Positions 8,183 to 17,527 of a stretch of 60,326 nt of DNA are shown one piece after another. Positions within the stretch are counted from its first letter, which is position 1. Each line of letters opens with the position of its first letter. Under the pieces are notes generated by a model. The model was not told the origin of the DNA. It ran no database searches and saw nothing but the letters and a program-made list of their open reading frames with translations. A program made the position numbers and the translations under genes. The stretch comes from Centipeda felix (GTDB lineage Bacteria > Bacillota > Negativicutes > Selenomonadales > Selenomonadaceae), in contig NZ_LT891957.1 of the NCBI RefSeq assembly GCF_900186465.1, positions 1-60,326 of the forward strand, written 5' to 3'.

Positions 8183-8670
8183 TTATCCATCTCCCTAATC
8201 ATCTCCTGCACCATGGCAAGAGCTTTATTGACGGCGGCACGCTTAATCTCGGCGCGTACGCCAGAAAATACATTTTTTTCCACCGAAGTCTTTCCCGGAG
8301 CAGATACAGCAATGTAGACCAGTCCGACCGGCTTTTCGGGAGAACCGCCGCCGGGACCGGCGATCCCCGTGATGCCGACGCCGACATCTGTCTGCATGAG
8401 GTCGCGTACCCCCTCTGCCATTGCCCGCGCCGTCTCCGGAGAGACAGCACCGTGCGCGACAAGCGTTTCCTCCGCCACGTGCAGGATACGGGACTTCACG
8501 TCGTTTGAGTATGATACGACACTCCCCATGACGTACGCAGAACTGCCGGGCACGTCTGTGAGCGTACTCGTGAGCAGCCCGCCCGTACAAGACTCCGCAC
8601 AGGAGATCGTATAGCCTTTTGCACAGAGCATTTGCCCAACAATATCCGGCAGACGTTCTCTCTCCGGCAT
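8179..8670 (-). CDS. pncC: Nicotinamide-nucleotide amidohydrolase (CinA C-terminal domain family)
   Basis: This is a 163-residue stand-alone CinA C-terminal-domain protein. PncC deamidates nicotinamide mononucleotide to nicotinate mononucleotide in NAD salvage. The signature SCAESCTGGLLTSTLTDVPG is near the N-terminus, followed by VVSYSNDVKSRIL and VGITGIAGPGGGSPEKPVG. Family length is about 160 residues. The ATG at 8670 overlaps the rimO stop as TGATG; a GTG one codon upstream is a less likely start. Its 3' end overlaps the next gene as ATGA. Confidence 0.93.
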   Translation of the reverse strand: MPERERLPDIVGQMLCAKGYTISCAESCTGGLLTSTLTDVPGSSAYVMGSVVSYSNDVKSRILHVAEETLVAHGAVSPETARAMAEGVRDLMQTDVGVGITGIAGPGGGSPEKPVGLVYIAVSAPGKTSVEKNVFSGVRAEIKRAAVNKALAMVQEMIREMDK

Positions 8671-9998
8671 CACTGCACCCTCTCTCCGACAATATCGTAT
8701 GTAAAGCCCTGAAGGAGACGCACGCGGACAATCTCGCCCGGTGCACCCTCTGCATCACCTTCGATATAGATCTGGCCATCCACCTCAGGTGCCTCGCGGT
8801 AGGAACGCCCTACGGCAATCCCCGACTGCTCTGCGTCATGTCCCTCGATGAGAACATCCAACTCCTGATGCTCCAGCCCGATATTGATCTCCTCGGAGAT
8901 CTTACTCTGGAGACTCATGAGGTCATGGTAACGCTCCTGCATCACCTCTTCGGAAACTTTCTTCCCCATTGCCGCCGCGGCAGTGTCCTCCTCCTCGGAG
9001 TAGGTAAAGATTCCCACCTTATCGAATCGCTGCTTCTCCACAAAGCGACGCAGTGTCTGATACTGGGCGTCGGTCTCCCCAGGGAAGCCAACGATGAATG
9101 TCGAGCGAATCGCGACTCCCGGGATGCGTGCCCGCAGCTTTGCGATCAGCTCCTCCATCCCCGCCCGTGTATCGGGACGATTCATCGAACGCAGCACGGC
9201 ATCATGCGCATGCTGCAGAGGCAGATCGACATACTTGACCACCTTTGGCTCAGTGGCAAAGACCTCGATCAGCTCATCGGTAAAATACTTTGGATAGCTG
9301 TATAGCACACGAATCCACGCAATTCCGTCGATCTTTGCAAGCTCGCGCAGAAGCGTCGGCAGCATCGGCTTTTGATAGCAATCCAGCCCATAGTTTGCGC
9401 TGTCCTGCGCGATGAGAACCAGCTCGCGAACACCGGCAGCGGCGAGCTCACGTCCCTCCGCTACGATATCCTCCATTGGACGGCTGCGGAAGCTCCCGCG
9501 TATGAGCGGAATCGCACAGAACGCACAGCGATGATCGCACCCCTCCGCAATCTTGACATACGCCGTATAGTTCGGTGTCGTCCGCAGGCGCGGTGTCTTG
9601 GCATCGTAGATCGTATCATCCTTCCCCGCGATGAGCAGGCGACGCCCCTTGAGCGTCGCCTCGATCACCTCCATGATACGGCTCCACGCCCCCGTCCCGA
9701 TGATGGCATCCGCCTCCGGGATCTCATCGAGAAGCTGCTGCCCATACCGCTGTCCAAGACAGCCCGCTACGATGAGACTGCGGCAGCGCCCCGTCTCCTT
9801 GTAGTCCGCCATCCCGAGCACCGTCGTGATCGACTCCTCTTTTGCCGACTGAATAAAGGCACACGTATTGACAATCAGGATATCTGCCTCTGACGGATCA
9901 TTGGTAATATCGATGCCATGCTCACGCATAATTCCGAGCATGACTTCTGTATCGACCAGATTCTTTGCACAGCCAAGGCTGATAAAACCTGCTTTCAC
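8670..9998 (-). CDS. rimO: Ribosomal protein S12 methylthiotransferase
   Basis: This is a 442-residue radical SAM methylthiotransferase that modifies a conserved Asp of ribosomal protein S12. It has the N-terminal MTTase domain (SLGCAKNLVDTEVM with a cluster Cys, VNTCAFIQSAKEES), the radical SAM motif CDHRCAFC near residue 155 and a C-terminal TRAM region. MGIMREHGIDITND and VRLLQGFTYDIVGERV distinguish it as RimO rather than MiaB. It lies 19 bases downstream of a solute-binding protein gene and is coupled to pncC. Confidence 0.95.
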   Translation of the reverse strand: MKAGFISLGCAKNLVDTEVMLGIMREHGIDITNDPSEADILIVNTCAFIQSAKEESITTVLGMADYKETGRCRSLIVAGCLGQRYGQQLLDEIPEADAIIGTGAWSRIMEVIEATLKGRRLLIAGKDDTIYDAKTPRLRTTPNYTAYVKIAEGCDHRCAFCAIPLIRGSFRSRPMEDIVAEGRELAAAGVRELVLIAQDSANYGLDCYQKPMLPTLLRELAKIDGIAWIRVLYSYPKYFTDELIEVFATEPKVVKYVDLPLQHAHDAVLRSMNRPDTRAGMEELIAKLRARIPGVAIRSTFIVGFPGETDAQYQTLRRFVEKQRFDKVGIFTYSEEEDTAAAAMGKKVSEEVMQERYHDLMSLQSKISEEINIGLEHQELDVLIEGHDAEQSGIAVGRSYREAPEVDGQIYIEGDAEGAPGEIVRVRLLQGFTYDIVGERVQ

Positions 9999-10017
9999 TG
10001 GTTACATTCCCCCACAA

Positions 10018-11073
10018 CTACTCTTCATAGAACCGCACCTCTTTGACCCAGCGATCGAGAAGTATCTTCTTCTCCGCCGGGCTATAATACGGCTTACTCT
10101 TAAAAATATTGATATTCTTTCCCGCAAACATCCGATAGGACAGCGTCACGGGGTTGGTCGTCAAAAAATAGATATGCTGCCGTGCCAGTGCCAACTGCGC
10201 CTCATCCGTCAGCAGCCAGTCGGCAAAATCCTCTGCCGCCTGCACATCGTGCTCGCTCGCGCGGAATGCAACCCCTCTACCGTAAATCACCGCCGCCGTC
10301 CCGTCCGTCGGATAAAGCACACGGATGGGATAGTCATCGTGAATATAGCGGAGCGTCTCACTGAGAACAGCAACCGAGACATCGACCTCCCCCATCCCCG
10401 CCTGCCGTACGGGCGTATGCAGATAGCGGGAATACTGCATGATCTGCGGCTGAATCCTGCGCCAAATAGCGAAGGTACGTTGTTCACCGTACTCAGCAAT
10501 CATGCTGTAAAGAAGATTCGACGAGGCATCAGCCGCCATAAAATCCGTCGTACCGATGCGTATATCCTTCTGCTGCGCCAACAATTGCCACGAGTCAGGA
10601 AGATCGAGATGCGTGCGTAGATAGTCTTGATTTATTGCAAAGACGATCGGATCATACCACACACCCGTCCAATACCCATCGGGCTGACGAAATTGATCGG
10701 CGACCTGATCGCTCCTCTCGGACTGATAGGGCACAAGATACCCTGCCGCCGCCGCGCGGTCGAGCACCTCGCGGTCTGCGAGGACAAGCGCTGCCGGCGT
10801 ACTCACGCCGCTCGCTGCCTGCTCCTCCAGTCGCTTCTGTATCTGCTCTGTGGATAGAGGAACGAAACTGACACGGATATTATACTCCTTCTCGTACGCC
10901 TCCGACAGTGCCGCGGCAGCCTCCGTCGGCAGCGTCGTATATGCCACAATCTCCTGCAGAGGGCGGCGTGCAAGTGCCGTACTCTGCCGTCCGACGGACA
11001 GATACGCCGCCCCCGTGGCAGCCACGAGAAACAGCGTCGCGATCATCAGAATAAAGAGCGGAAACCGCTTCAT
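10018..11073 (-). CDS. Extracellular solute-binding protein (ABC type, family 1-like)
   Basis: The 351-residue product has an N-terminal signal or anchor segment (FILMIATLFLVAATGAAYL) without a lipobox cysteine. The mature domain resembles periplasmic iron/thiamine-type binding proteins: IVAYTTLPTEAAAALSEAYE, NIRVSFVPLSTEQIQKRL and VVYGRGVAFRASEHDVQAAE-like segments near the C-terminus (here VIYGRGVAFRASEHDVQAAE). No permease or ATPase gene is adjacent, so the transporter partner is elsewhere or it acts as a sensor. It has its own promoter (11112-11140) with a palindrome in the spacer. Confidence 0.75.
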   Translation of the reverse strand: MKRFPLFILMIATLFLVAATGAAYLSVGRQSTALARRPLQEIVAYTTLPTEAAAALSEAYEKEYNIRVSFVPLSTEQIQKRLEEQAASGVSTPAALVLADREVLDRAAAAGYLVPYQSERSDQVADQFRQPDGYWTGVWYDPIVFAINQDYLRTHLDLPDSWQLLAQQKDIRIGTTDFMAADASSNLLYSMIAEYGEQRTFAIWRRIQPQIMQYSRYLHTPVRQAGMGEVDVSVAVLSETLRYIHDDYPIRVLYPTDGTAAVIYGRGVAFRASEHDVQAAEDFADWLLTDEAQLALARQHIYFLTTNPVTLSYRMFAGKNINIFKSKPYYSPAEKKILLDRWVKEVRFYEE

Positions 11074-11111
11074 GAAAAAACCTCTCGAATAGAAGAAGAT
11101 ACACTGTTACT

Positions 11112-11140
11112 ATTATAAACAATTCCCTTGGAATCTACAA
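11112..11140 (-). promoter_or_regulatory. Promoter with internal palindrome for the solute-binding protein gene
   Basis: On the minus strand TTGTAG (11135-11140) and TATAAT (11112-11117) are 17 bases apart. The spacer contains the perfect dyad ATTCC-AAG-GGAAT (11122-11134 on the plus strand), which is well placed for a repressor operator. The regulator is unknown. Confidence 0.65.
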
Positions 11141-11161
11141 GAGATATTACATCTATCCCAT

Positions 11162-12571
11162 TCATTTGGCTGCTGGAATGTCTCGTGACAATTTCGTGAT
11201 GGTCTCCACGTGCGAAGTCTGTGGAAACAGATCGACCGGCTGTACTTCCTGCGCATGATAACCAAATTCTTTCAGTATGGCGAGGTCGCGTGCGAGAGTG
11301 GCGGGATTGCACGAGACGTAGACGATGCGCTGCGGCTTCATATCGGCGAAGGTTTTGAGGACGGTCGGCGTACAGCCCGCACGCGGCGGGTCAACGACAA
11401 CAACATCCGGACGAATCCCCTGTTTGTAGAGTGCCGGCATGATTTTTGTCGCATCGCCGACGATAAATTCTGCATTTTTGACATGGTTATCGCGGGCATT
11501 CTTTCGTGCATCGAGAATGGCAGGCTGCACGATTTCGATGCCGTAGACCTTACGTGCTCTCTGGGCAAGAAAAAGGGTGATTGTCCCTGTGCCGCAGTAG
11601 GCATCAATGACGGTCTCTGTCCCATGGAGATCCGCATAGGCAAGTGCCTGTTCATAGAGGCGTTCAGCCTGCTGCGTATTGACCTGAAAAAAGGATCGCG
11701 GTGAAATGTGAAAATGCAGCCGTCCGAGCGCATCGAGGATGGTCGGCTTTCCCCAGAGGAGCACAGTGTCGCGTCCCATGATGACATTGTTCCGATAGGT
11801 CTGGATGTTTTGATGTACACTGACGAGGTTCGGCAATCGCTCTCGCAGCAGTCGAATAAAATCCTTTGCACGCGGCAGCTGCTTGGTCGCTGTGACGATC
11901 ACCGCCATAAGGTCGCCATTCTGCCCGACACGCCCAACGATGTGACGCAGGATGCCCTTATGTGTGTCCTCATTGTAGACAGGAATGCGAAGCTGCGCGA
12001 CAATAGCGCGTACGGTATTGGCAAGCGCATTATTCGGCTCACGCTGAATATGGCAGTTCTCTGTATCGATGATGGTATGGCTTCCCTGTGCGAAACAGCC
12101 AACGACGATCCTTCCCTTTGTGAGGCCGACGGGAAACTGCATTTTATTGCGATAGTTCCACGGTGACTGTGCCGCGAGTGTCTCTCTGACCAAGACATGA
12201 GGAAGTTTGCCGATATGGGACAGTGCATCAATCACCTGCTGACGCTTCGCGCGCAGTTGTGCCGCATAGGAGAGATGCTGGAGCTGACAGCCGCCGCACT
12301 CGTCATAAAGGCTGCATAAAGGTGTGATGCGATCATTGCTCTGCTGAAGAATTTCCGCCAAACGTCCACGGGCATAGGAGGTTTTTACCTCCTCAATGCG
12401 TACCGTGACCCGTTCGCCGGGAAGTGCATTAGGGACAAATACGGTAAAGTTATCATATCGCCCGACGCCCTCGCCGCTCGTTCCGAGCCGGTCAATGCAA
12501 ATCTCATAGACTCCCCCTCGACGTACGGGAACCATCTGTACGCGTGTCTGCGCCTTTTGTGTTTTTTTCAT
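11162..12571 (-). CDS. rlmD: 23S rRNA (uracil-C5)-methyltransferase, RlmD/RlmCD type
   Basis: This is a 469-residue TrmA/RumA-family enzyme that methylates uracil C5 in 23S rRNA. The N-terminal TRAM domain (RLGTSGEGVGRYDNFTVFVP) is followed by a cysteine-rich segment consistent with an iron-sulfur site (CSLYDECGGCQLQHLSY), the SAM motif DAYCGTGTITLFLAQ and the catalytic Cys in YVSCNPATLARDL. The start ATG overlaps the stop of the upstream HAD gene by 4 bases. Bacillus-type orthologues methylate two uracils; the number of targets here is not decidable. Confidence 0.92.
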   Translation of the reverse strand: MKKTQKAQTRVQMVPVRRGGVYEICIDRLGTSGEGVGRYDNFTVFVPNALPGERVTVRIEEVKTSYARGRLAEILQQSNDRITPLCSLYDECGGCQLQHLSYAAQLRAKRQQVIDALSHIGKLPHVLVRETLAAQSPWNYRNKMQFPVGLTKGRIVVGCFAQGSHTIIDTENCHIQREPNNALANTVRAIVAQLRIPVYNEDTHKGILRHIVGRVGQNGDLMAVIVTATKQLPRAKDFIRLLRERLPNLVSVHQNIQTYRNNVIMGRDTVLLWGKPTILDALGRLHFHISPRSFFQVNTQQAERLYEQALAYADLHGTETVIDAYCGTGTITLFLAQRARKVYGIEIVQPAILDARKNARDNHVKNAEFIVGDATKIMPALYKQGIRPDVVVVDPPRAGCTPTVLKTFADMKPQRIVYVSCNPATLARDLAILKEFGYHAQEVQPVDLFPQTSHVETITKLSRDIPAAK

Positions 12572-13236
12572 GCCTCTCGAAACGTCACCTTTTCAAATAG
12601 TTCCATCGGAGTATTGAGGAGCACATCCGCGCCGTGTTCCCGAAGCTCCTGCTCCGTGCGAAATCCCCAGAGAACACCCACCGCAAGCGTTTCTGCATTG
12701 CTTGCGGTGTCCATGTCGACCGAGCTGTCTCCGAAGTACGCTGTTTCCTGCCCCGTAACGCTAAACTCTTTCATGATGTGCAGCACTTTCGTTGGATCCG
12801 GTTTTCGCGGAAGTCCCTCCCGATCACCGATGATCTCCCGAAACATATGCGGAGGAAACAGTGCCGTGATGATGCGTTCTGCCGCACTTTGATGCTTATT
12901 CGTGCAGACAGCCAATGGAATACCTCGACGGCAAAGCTCCTCCAGCATCTCCATAATACCGTCATAGGGAACGGTCTTATGCAGGAGGTTTTCAGCATAG
13001 CGTTCTTTGTACTCTGCCATAAAACGATGAACAAATGCGGCGTCCTCCGCCTGATGCGGCGGCAGAATCCGTTCAATCAGTTTCTGTGTTCCATTTCCGA
13101 CAAAAAATCGATACTTCTCCGCTGTATATGTCGGAAAATGATATGCTGACAGGACAGCATTGGCACTGTCCGCCAAATCTTCAAGCGAATTGATCAACGT
13201 GCCGTCCAAATCGAAAATCGCAGCCTTATACTGCAT
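12568..13236 (-). CDS. HAD-family hydrolase, phosphoglycolate phosphatase-like
   Basis: This is a 222-residue HAD phosphatase with motif I FDLDGTLINS, motif II in AVCTNKHQSAA, motif III lysine in RKPDPTKVL and motif IV FGDSSVDMDTA. The helical cap between motifs I and II fits the phosphoglycolate phosphatase/PpaX group. It removes phosphate from a small metabolite, often 2-phosphoglycolate or pyrophosphate; substrate is inferred only. AAAAGGAGAGAC precedes ATG 13236. It starts just after the gatCAB terminator, so it depends on read-through or on a promoter that I cannot see. Confidence 0.85.
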   Translation of the reverse strand: MQYKAAIFDLDGTLINSLEDLADSANAVLSAYHFPTYTAEKYRFFVGNGTQKLIERILPPHQAEDAAFVHRFMAEYKERYAENLLHKTVPYDGIMEMLEELCRRGIPLAVCTNKHQSAAERIITALFPPHMFREIIGDREGLPRKPDPTKVLHIMKEFSVTGQETAYFGDSSVDMDTASNAETLAVGVLWGFRTEQELREHGADVLLNTPMELFEKVTFREA

Positions 13237-13255
13237 GGCAGTCTCTCCTTTTGAG

Positions 13256-13286
13256 AAAAACAGCCTTTCCCCTGCGGAAAAGACTG
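13256..13286 (-). terminator. Intrinsic terminator after gatCAB
   Basis: On the minus strand CAGTCTTTTCC (13276-13286) pairs with GGGAAAGGCTG (13261-13271) through a 4-base loop and is followed by a T run. A second outer complementarity (GAGAAA/TTTCTC) extends the base of the stem. Confidence 0.75.
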
Positions 13287-13295
13287 CTTGCTTTC

Positions 13296-14735
13296 TCAGC
13301 CAAGTTTTTTTGCCAAAAGTTCATTGACCATCTGCGGGTTTGCCTTGCCCTTGGACTGTTTCATCACTTGTCCGACCAAGGCACCAATCGCCTTTTTATT
13401 GCCGCCCTTGTAGTCCTCTACCGCCTTTGCATTGGCAGCGATGACTTGATCGACGATGCCTTCGATCTCCTTGGTGTCCGTAATCTGGATGAGCCCCTTG
13501 TCCTTGACGATCTTCTCGGGAGCATCAGGAGATGTCCACATTGCCTTGAACACGGTTTTGCCGATCTTAGAAGAAATCGTCCCCTTTGCGATGAGGAGAA
13601 TCATCTCGCCGAGGCGCTTTGCATCGACAGGAGAGTCCTCGATCGTTTTCCCTTCTGCGTTCAGGTTCTTGGAGAGATCGCCCATCAGCCAGTTTGCCGC
13701 CAGTTTTGCATCCGCTCCTGTTGCAACAATGGCATCATAGTACTCAGCCATCGCACGCGAGCTCGTGATGATGCCCGCATCGTATGCGGAGAGTCCTGCC
13801 TCGTCCATCAGACGCATGCGACGGGCGTCCGGCAGCTCCGGCAGCTCACGCCGCACCGCCTCAATTTCCTCTTCACTCGTCACGATGGGCGGAAGATCGG
13901 GCTCCGGCATATAACGGTAGTCATGCGCCTCCTCTTTGCTGCGCATGGAGAGTGTCATACCACGCTCTGGATCCCACGTGCGTGTCTCCTGCACAATGTG
14001 TCCGCCGTCCTCGAGCACCTCTGTCTGACGCTCGATCTCATAGTTGATCGCATCTTCCAACGCTTTGAAGGAGTTGATGTTTTTCATCTCCGTCCGTATA
14101 CCGAGCTGATCTGAGCCGACAGGACGCAGGGACACGTTGATGTCCGCGCGGAGATTTCCCTCCTCCATGCGGCAGTTCGAGACGTCGATATACTCCATGA
14201 TCGACTTGATCTTCTCCATGTAGGCACGTGCTTCCTCGGCTGAGGACATATCGGGCTCGGAGACAATCTCAAGCAGAGGAACGCCGGTGCGGTTGTAGTC
14301 CACATTGGACGAAGCAGAATCCTTAATCGTCGTACCGGAGTGAACGAGTTTTCCTGCGTCCTCCTCCATGTGGATGCGCGTCAGGCGAATGCGCTTCTTC
14401 CCCTCTTCCGTATCGATATCCACCCAGCCATGTTCGGCGATAGGCAGGTCGTACTGCGAGGTTTGGAAGTTCTTCGGCAAATCCGGATAGTAGTAATTCT
14501 TGCGGTCAAACTTGCTGTATCCGTTAATCGTGCAGTTCGTCGCCAGCCCCGCCTTGATGGCGAAATGGACGACCTCACGGTTGACGACAGGGAGAACGCC
14601 GGGCAGACCGAGGCAGACGGGACAGACATGTGTGTTCTGCGGGGCTCCGAACCCCGTAGCACAGCCGCAGAAGATCTTGGTCTTTGTCTTGAGCTCGCAG
14701 TGAATCTCAAGGCCGATGACGGTTTCGTATTTCAT
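13296..14735 (-). CDS. gatB: Aspartyl/glutamyl-tRNA amidotransferase subunit B
   Basis: This 479-residue subunit is the tRNA-binding and kinase part of the GatCAB amidotransferase, which converts misacylated Glu-tRNAGln or Asp-tRNAAsn to the amidated form. It begins [20 protein letters not shown], has the zinc-site region [12 protein letters not shown], the signature [15 protein letters not shown] and a C-terminal YqeY-like tail ([17 protein letters not shown]). The start overlaps the gatA stop by 4 bases. Gene order C-A-B is standard in Firmicutes. Confidence 0.97.
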   Translation of the reverse strand: MKYETVIGLEIHCELKTKTKIFCGCATGFGAPQNTHVCPVCLGLPGVLPVVNREVVHFAIKAGLATNCTINGYSKFDRKNYYYPDLPKNFQTSQYDLPIAEHGWVDIDTEEGKKRIRLTRIHMEEDAGKLVHSGTTIKDSASSNVDYNRTGVPLLEIVSEPDMSSAEEARAYMEKIKSIMEYIDVSNCRMEEGNLRADINVSLRPVGSDQLGIRTEMKNINSFKALEDAINYEIERQTEVLEDGGHIVQETRTWDPERGMTLSMRSKEEAHDYRYMPEPDLPPIVTSEEEIEAVRRELPELPDARRMRLMDEAGLSAYDAGIITSSRAMAEYYDAIVATGADAKLAANWLMGDLSKNLNAEGKTIEDSPVDAKRLGEMILLIAKGTISSKIGKTVFKAMWTSPDAPEKIVKDKGLIQITDTKEIEGIVDQVIAANAKAVEDYKGGNKKAIGALVGQVMKQSKGKANPQMVNELLAKKLG

Positions 14736-16198
14736 GCCCTTCCTCCAATCGGCGCCATTTTCGTATGGAAATCATGCCCCTGCTCATAGGCAAACGCCGC
14801 ACGCAGGATCGTCTCCTCCGCCAGCGGACGACCGATGATCTGAAGTCCGATCGGAAGTCCCGCCGCAGTGAAGCCGCAAGGGACGGAGATCCCGGGGAGC
14901 CCCGCGAGATTCAGTGGAACGGTCGAAATATCCTGCAGATACATCTGTAGGGGGCTCGTCATTTCACCGATGCGATACGCCGGTGTCGGTGCTGTCGGTG
15001 TCATGACGACATCCACCTGCTCAAAGGCTCGCGTAAAGTCCTGCTGAATGAGTGTCCGTACCTTCAGTGCCTTGAGGTAGTACGCATCGTAATATCCGGC
15101 GGAGAGTGCATAGTTGCCGATGAGGATGCGCCGTTTTACCTCCGCGCCGAATTTCTCCGTGCGCGTCCGCGTCATCATATCGACGAGATCCTCTCCGTCC
15201 ACCCGTGCGCCATAACTGACCCCGTCATAGCGTTCCAGATTCGTCGCAGCCTCTGCAGGTGCAATCAGATAATAGGTGGAGACGGCATAGTCCGTATGCG
15301 GCAGGGAGATTTCACGAACCTCTGCCCCCATCGCCTCCATATCCGCAATCGCCTTGCGGACGGATGCCTCAACCTCCTGATCCATTCCGTCGATAAAATA
15401 TTCCTTCGGGAGTCCGATCTTCAGCCCCTTGACATCTGCACGGAGTGCCTGTGTATAGTCGGGAACATTGGCGCGGCTGGCCGTCGAGTCCATCGGATCA
15501 TGCCCTGCAATTACGTTTAGGAGATGGGCTGCATCCGTGACATCACGCGTAAGCGGTCCGATCTGATCGAGCGACGACGCATACGCCATCAGACCATAAC
15601 GAGACACACGCCCATAGGTTGGCTTCAGTCCGACAATACCACAGAATGATGCGGGCTGACGAATTGACCCGCCTGTATCGCTGCCGAGCGCCCAAATCGC
15701 CGTTCCCGATGCCACGGCAGCGGCACTGCCGCCCGATGACCCACCGGGAACACGTGCCGTGTCCCAAGGGTTGTGCGTCGGGTGAAAGGCGGAGTGTTCC
15801 GTCGAGCCACCCATGGCAAACTCATCGAGATTCGTCTTTCCGAGAATGACGGCGTCCTCTGCATGCAGCTTCGTCATGACCGTCGCATCATAGGGCGGAA
15901 CAAAGTGCTCCAAGATCTTGGACGCGGCTGTCGTGCGTACACCGATGGTACAGATATTATCCTTAATAGCACCCGGAATCCCTGCGAGGAACGGAATCTT
16001 CTCTCCTGCGGCACGTTTTGCATCCACGGCATCTGCCTGAGCAAGCGCACCCTCGCGTGTTTCCAGAAGGTATGCGCCAACATCGCCCTCCACGGCATCC
16101 ATGCGCGAAAGCACATCCTCGGTCAGTTCACGGGCGCTGATCTCGCTGCGCGCGAGCATATCGTGCAGGACATGCGCCGGTTTTTCATATAGACTCAA
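14732..16198 (-). CDS. gatA: Aspartyl/glutamyl-tRNA amidotransferase subunit A
   Basis: This is the 488-residue amidase subunit, which releases ammonia from glutamine for tRNA transamidation. It has the Ser-cisSer-Lys triad of the amidase signature family: Lys79 in GIPGAIKDN, Ser154 in [15 protein letters not shown] and nucleophile Ser178 in [16 protein letters not shown]. Length and start ([11 protein letters not shown]) match the family. It lies 12 bases after gatC and is coupled to gatB. Confidence 0.97.
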   Translation of the reverse strand: MSLYEKPAHVLHDMLARSEISARELTEDVLSRMDAVEGDVGAYLLETREGALAQADAVDAKRAAGEKIPFLAGIPGAIKDNICTIGVRTTAASKILEHFVPPYDATVMTKLHAEDAVILGKTNLDEFAMGGSTEHSAFHPTHNPWDTARVPGGSSGGSAAAVASGTAIWALGSDTGGSIRQPASFCGIVGLKPTYGRVSRYGLMAYASSLDQIGPLTRDVTDAAHLLNVIAGHDPMDSTASRANVPDYTQALRADVKGLKIGLPKEYFIDGMDQEVEASVRKAIADMEAMGAEVREISLPHTDYAVSTYYLIAPAEAATNLERYDGVSYGARVDGEDLVDMMTRTRTEKFGAEVKRRILIGNYALSAGYYDAYYLKALKVRTLIQQDFTRAFEQVDVVMTPTAPTPAYRIGEMTSPLQMYLQDISTVPLNLAGLPGISVPCGFTAAGLPIGLQIIGRPLAEETILRAAFAYEQGHDFHTKMAPIGGRA

Positions 16199-16210
16199 AA
16201 CAGCCCCTCC

Positions 16211-16501
16211 TTACCCTTCGAGTACCTTCGGCACTTTGAAATACCCGTCCTCCTGCAGCGGTGCATTCGAAAGCGCCGCCTCGTTGGAAAGGGACGAGCG
16301 CACCTCGTCTGCGCGAAAGACATTCTCGATGGGCAGTGCATACGTCGTCGGCTCCACATCTTCCGTATCAACACGCGAGAGATTATCCACGTATGAGAGA
16401 AAGTCTCCCAGAGACGCCAGTGCCTCTTCCTTTTCCTCGGTCGGAATCGAAAGACGCGAGAGATGCGCGGTTACCCTGAGATCCTGTTCCGTTACCTTCA
16501 T
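16211..16501 (-). CDS. gatC: Aspartyl/glutamyl-tRNA amidotransferase subunit C
   Basis: This 96-residue subunit stabilises the GatA-GatB contact. It reads MKVTEQDLRVTAHLSRLSIP at the start and has the family C-terminus FKVPKVLEG. I chose ATG 16501, preceded by GGTGGAG; the open frame runs 40 codons further upstream into the leader without family similarity. The leader between the promoter (16607-16635) and this start is unusually structured (palindrome 16527-16586) and contains a possible 57-codon upstream frame (ATG at 16556) that runs past the gatC start in another frame. Confidence 0.93.
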   Translation of the reverse strand: MKVTEQDLRVTAHLSRLSIPTEEKEEALASLGDFLSYVDNLSRVDTEDVEPTTYALPIENVFRADEVRSSLSNEAALSNAPLQEDGYFKVPKVLEG

Positions 16502-16526
16502 AGACTCCACCATCTTTCCATGCTTC

Positions 16527-16586
16527 GGGAAGCACTGATAAATGCGGTACGACCATCCGGCACACCTCGTTTTATCAGCGATTCCC
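16527..16586. repeat. Palindromic element in gatC leader
   Basis: The arm GGGAAGCACTGATAAA (16527-16542) and the arm TTTATCAGCGATTCCC (16571-16586) can pair over 16 positions with one mismatch and one G-T wobble, enclosing a 28-base loop. There is no T run, so it is not an intrinsic terminator. The right arm plus part of the loop recurs at 57792-57815, just before dtd. It may be a small repeat element or an RNA structure controlling gatC. Confidence 0.7.
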
Positions 16587-16606
16587 TTAGTCGCAGTTTC
16601 CTCGCT

Positions 16607-16635
16607 ATTATAACAAATCACTTCATCGGTATCAA
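16607..16635 (-). promoter_or_regulatory. Promoter for gatCAB
   Basis: On the minus strand TTGATA (16630-16635) and TATAAT (16607-16612) are 17 bases apart, and TGT directly before TATAAT gives an extended -10. The leader to gatC is about 100 bases. Confidence 0.8.
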
Positions 16636-16645
16636 ACGGAAATCA

Positions 16646-17527
16646 CTACACCTGCGGCGGACGGATAAAATCTGCTGAAAGTGCGAGCAGAATCTCCCGC
16701 AGGAGCTTGAGTGCCGTTGCCGTCGATGTACCGCTGGCGTCAAGCGGCGGCGAGAGCTCCACCATGTCGCATGCGACAACCCTGCATCCACGCACAACGG
16801 AGAGTGCCGCCTTCATCAGTTCGATGAACGTGACACCGCCTGCCTCCGGCGTTCCCGTACCGGGGAAGACGGAGGGATCGAGGACGTCGAGGTCAATCGT
16901 CAGATAGACAGGACGTCCGTGGAGGCCGGCAATCACATCCGAGAGCCCTGCAAAGGTAAATGGATGGAGATCCGTATGCCCTGCCCGTGCCCACTGCCAT
17001 TCCGCACATTCGCCGCTGCGTATCCCAAACTGATGGATGCGCCCATCGCCGAGCAGATCCCACGCACGGCGGATAACGGTCGCATGGGAGAGTTTGTTGC
17101 CGAGATATTCTTCGCGCAGATCAGTATGTGCATCGAAGTGAATGACAGAGAGATCGGGATATCGCTTCGCCGCAGCTTCGATTGCGGGGAGGCTGACCAG
17201 ATGCTCCCCGCCGATCAGAAAGGGCAGCTTTCCGCTGTGCAGGATCGCCTCTGCGCGCTCCCTGATCATCGCCAGTGCTCGTTCGGTATCGCCAAAGGGC
17301 AGCTCCAAATTCCCCCCGTCAAAGACGCGTGCATCCTCGAGATCGAGTTCCTGATACGGGCTGTACGTCTCCAGTCCGTATGACTCCGCCCGCATTGTAC
17401 GGGCAGCAAACCGCGTACCCGGACGATAGGAGGTCGTCGAGTCAAACGGCGCACCAACGAGGACGATATGGCTCTCCTCATAGGTGTTATCGCAGCCGAG
17501 AAATGTTTCAACGTTGCGGTTCCACAT
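16646..17527 (-). CDS. speB: Agmatinase (ureohydrolase family)
   Basis: This is a 293-residue manganese ureohydrolase that converts agmatine to putrescine and urea. Metal-binding motifs are GGEHLVSLP, VIHFDAHTDLREEY and TIDLDVLDPSVFPGTGTPE. The GGEHLVS form matches Bacillus-type SpeB. ATG 17527 (MWNRNVETFLGCDNTYEES) starts 20 bases inside the 3' end of speE, and the long upstream extension of this frame is the shadow of speE. Together with speA and speE it makes the arginine-to-spermidine route complete. Confidence 0.93.
   Translation of the reverse strand: MWNRNVETFLGCDNTYEESHIVLVGAPFDSTTSYRPGTRFAARTMRAESYGLETYSPYQELDLEDARVFDGGNLELPFGDTERALAMIRERAEAILHSGKLPFLIGGEHLVSLPAIEAAAKRYPDLSVIHFDAHTDLREEYLGNKLSHATVIRRAWDLLGDGRIHQFGIRSGECAEWQWARAGHTDLHPFTFAGLSDVIAGLHGRPVYLTIDLDVLDPSVFPGTGTPEAGGVTFIELMKAALSVVRGCRVVACDMVELSPPLDASGTSTATALKLLREILLALSADFIRPPQV

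Noticed and set aside
16502-16626. T-box riboswitch in the gatC leader
   Set aside because: There is no recognisable T-box core motif and no terminator with a T run; the palindrome is explained better as a repeat or simple hairpin.
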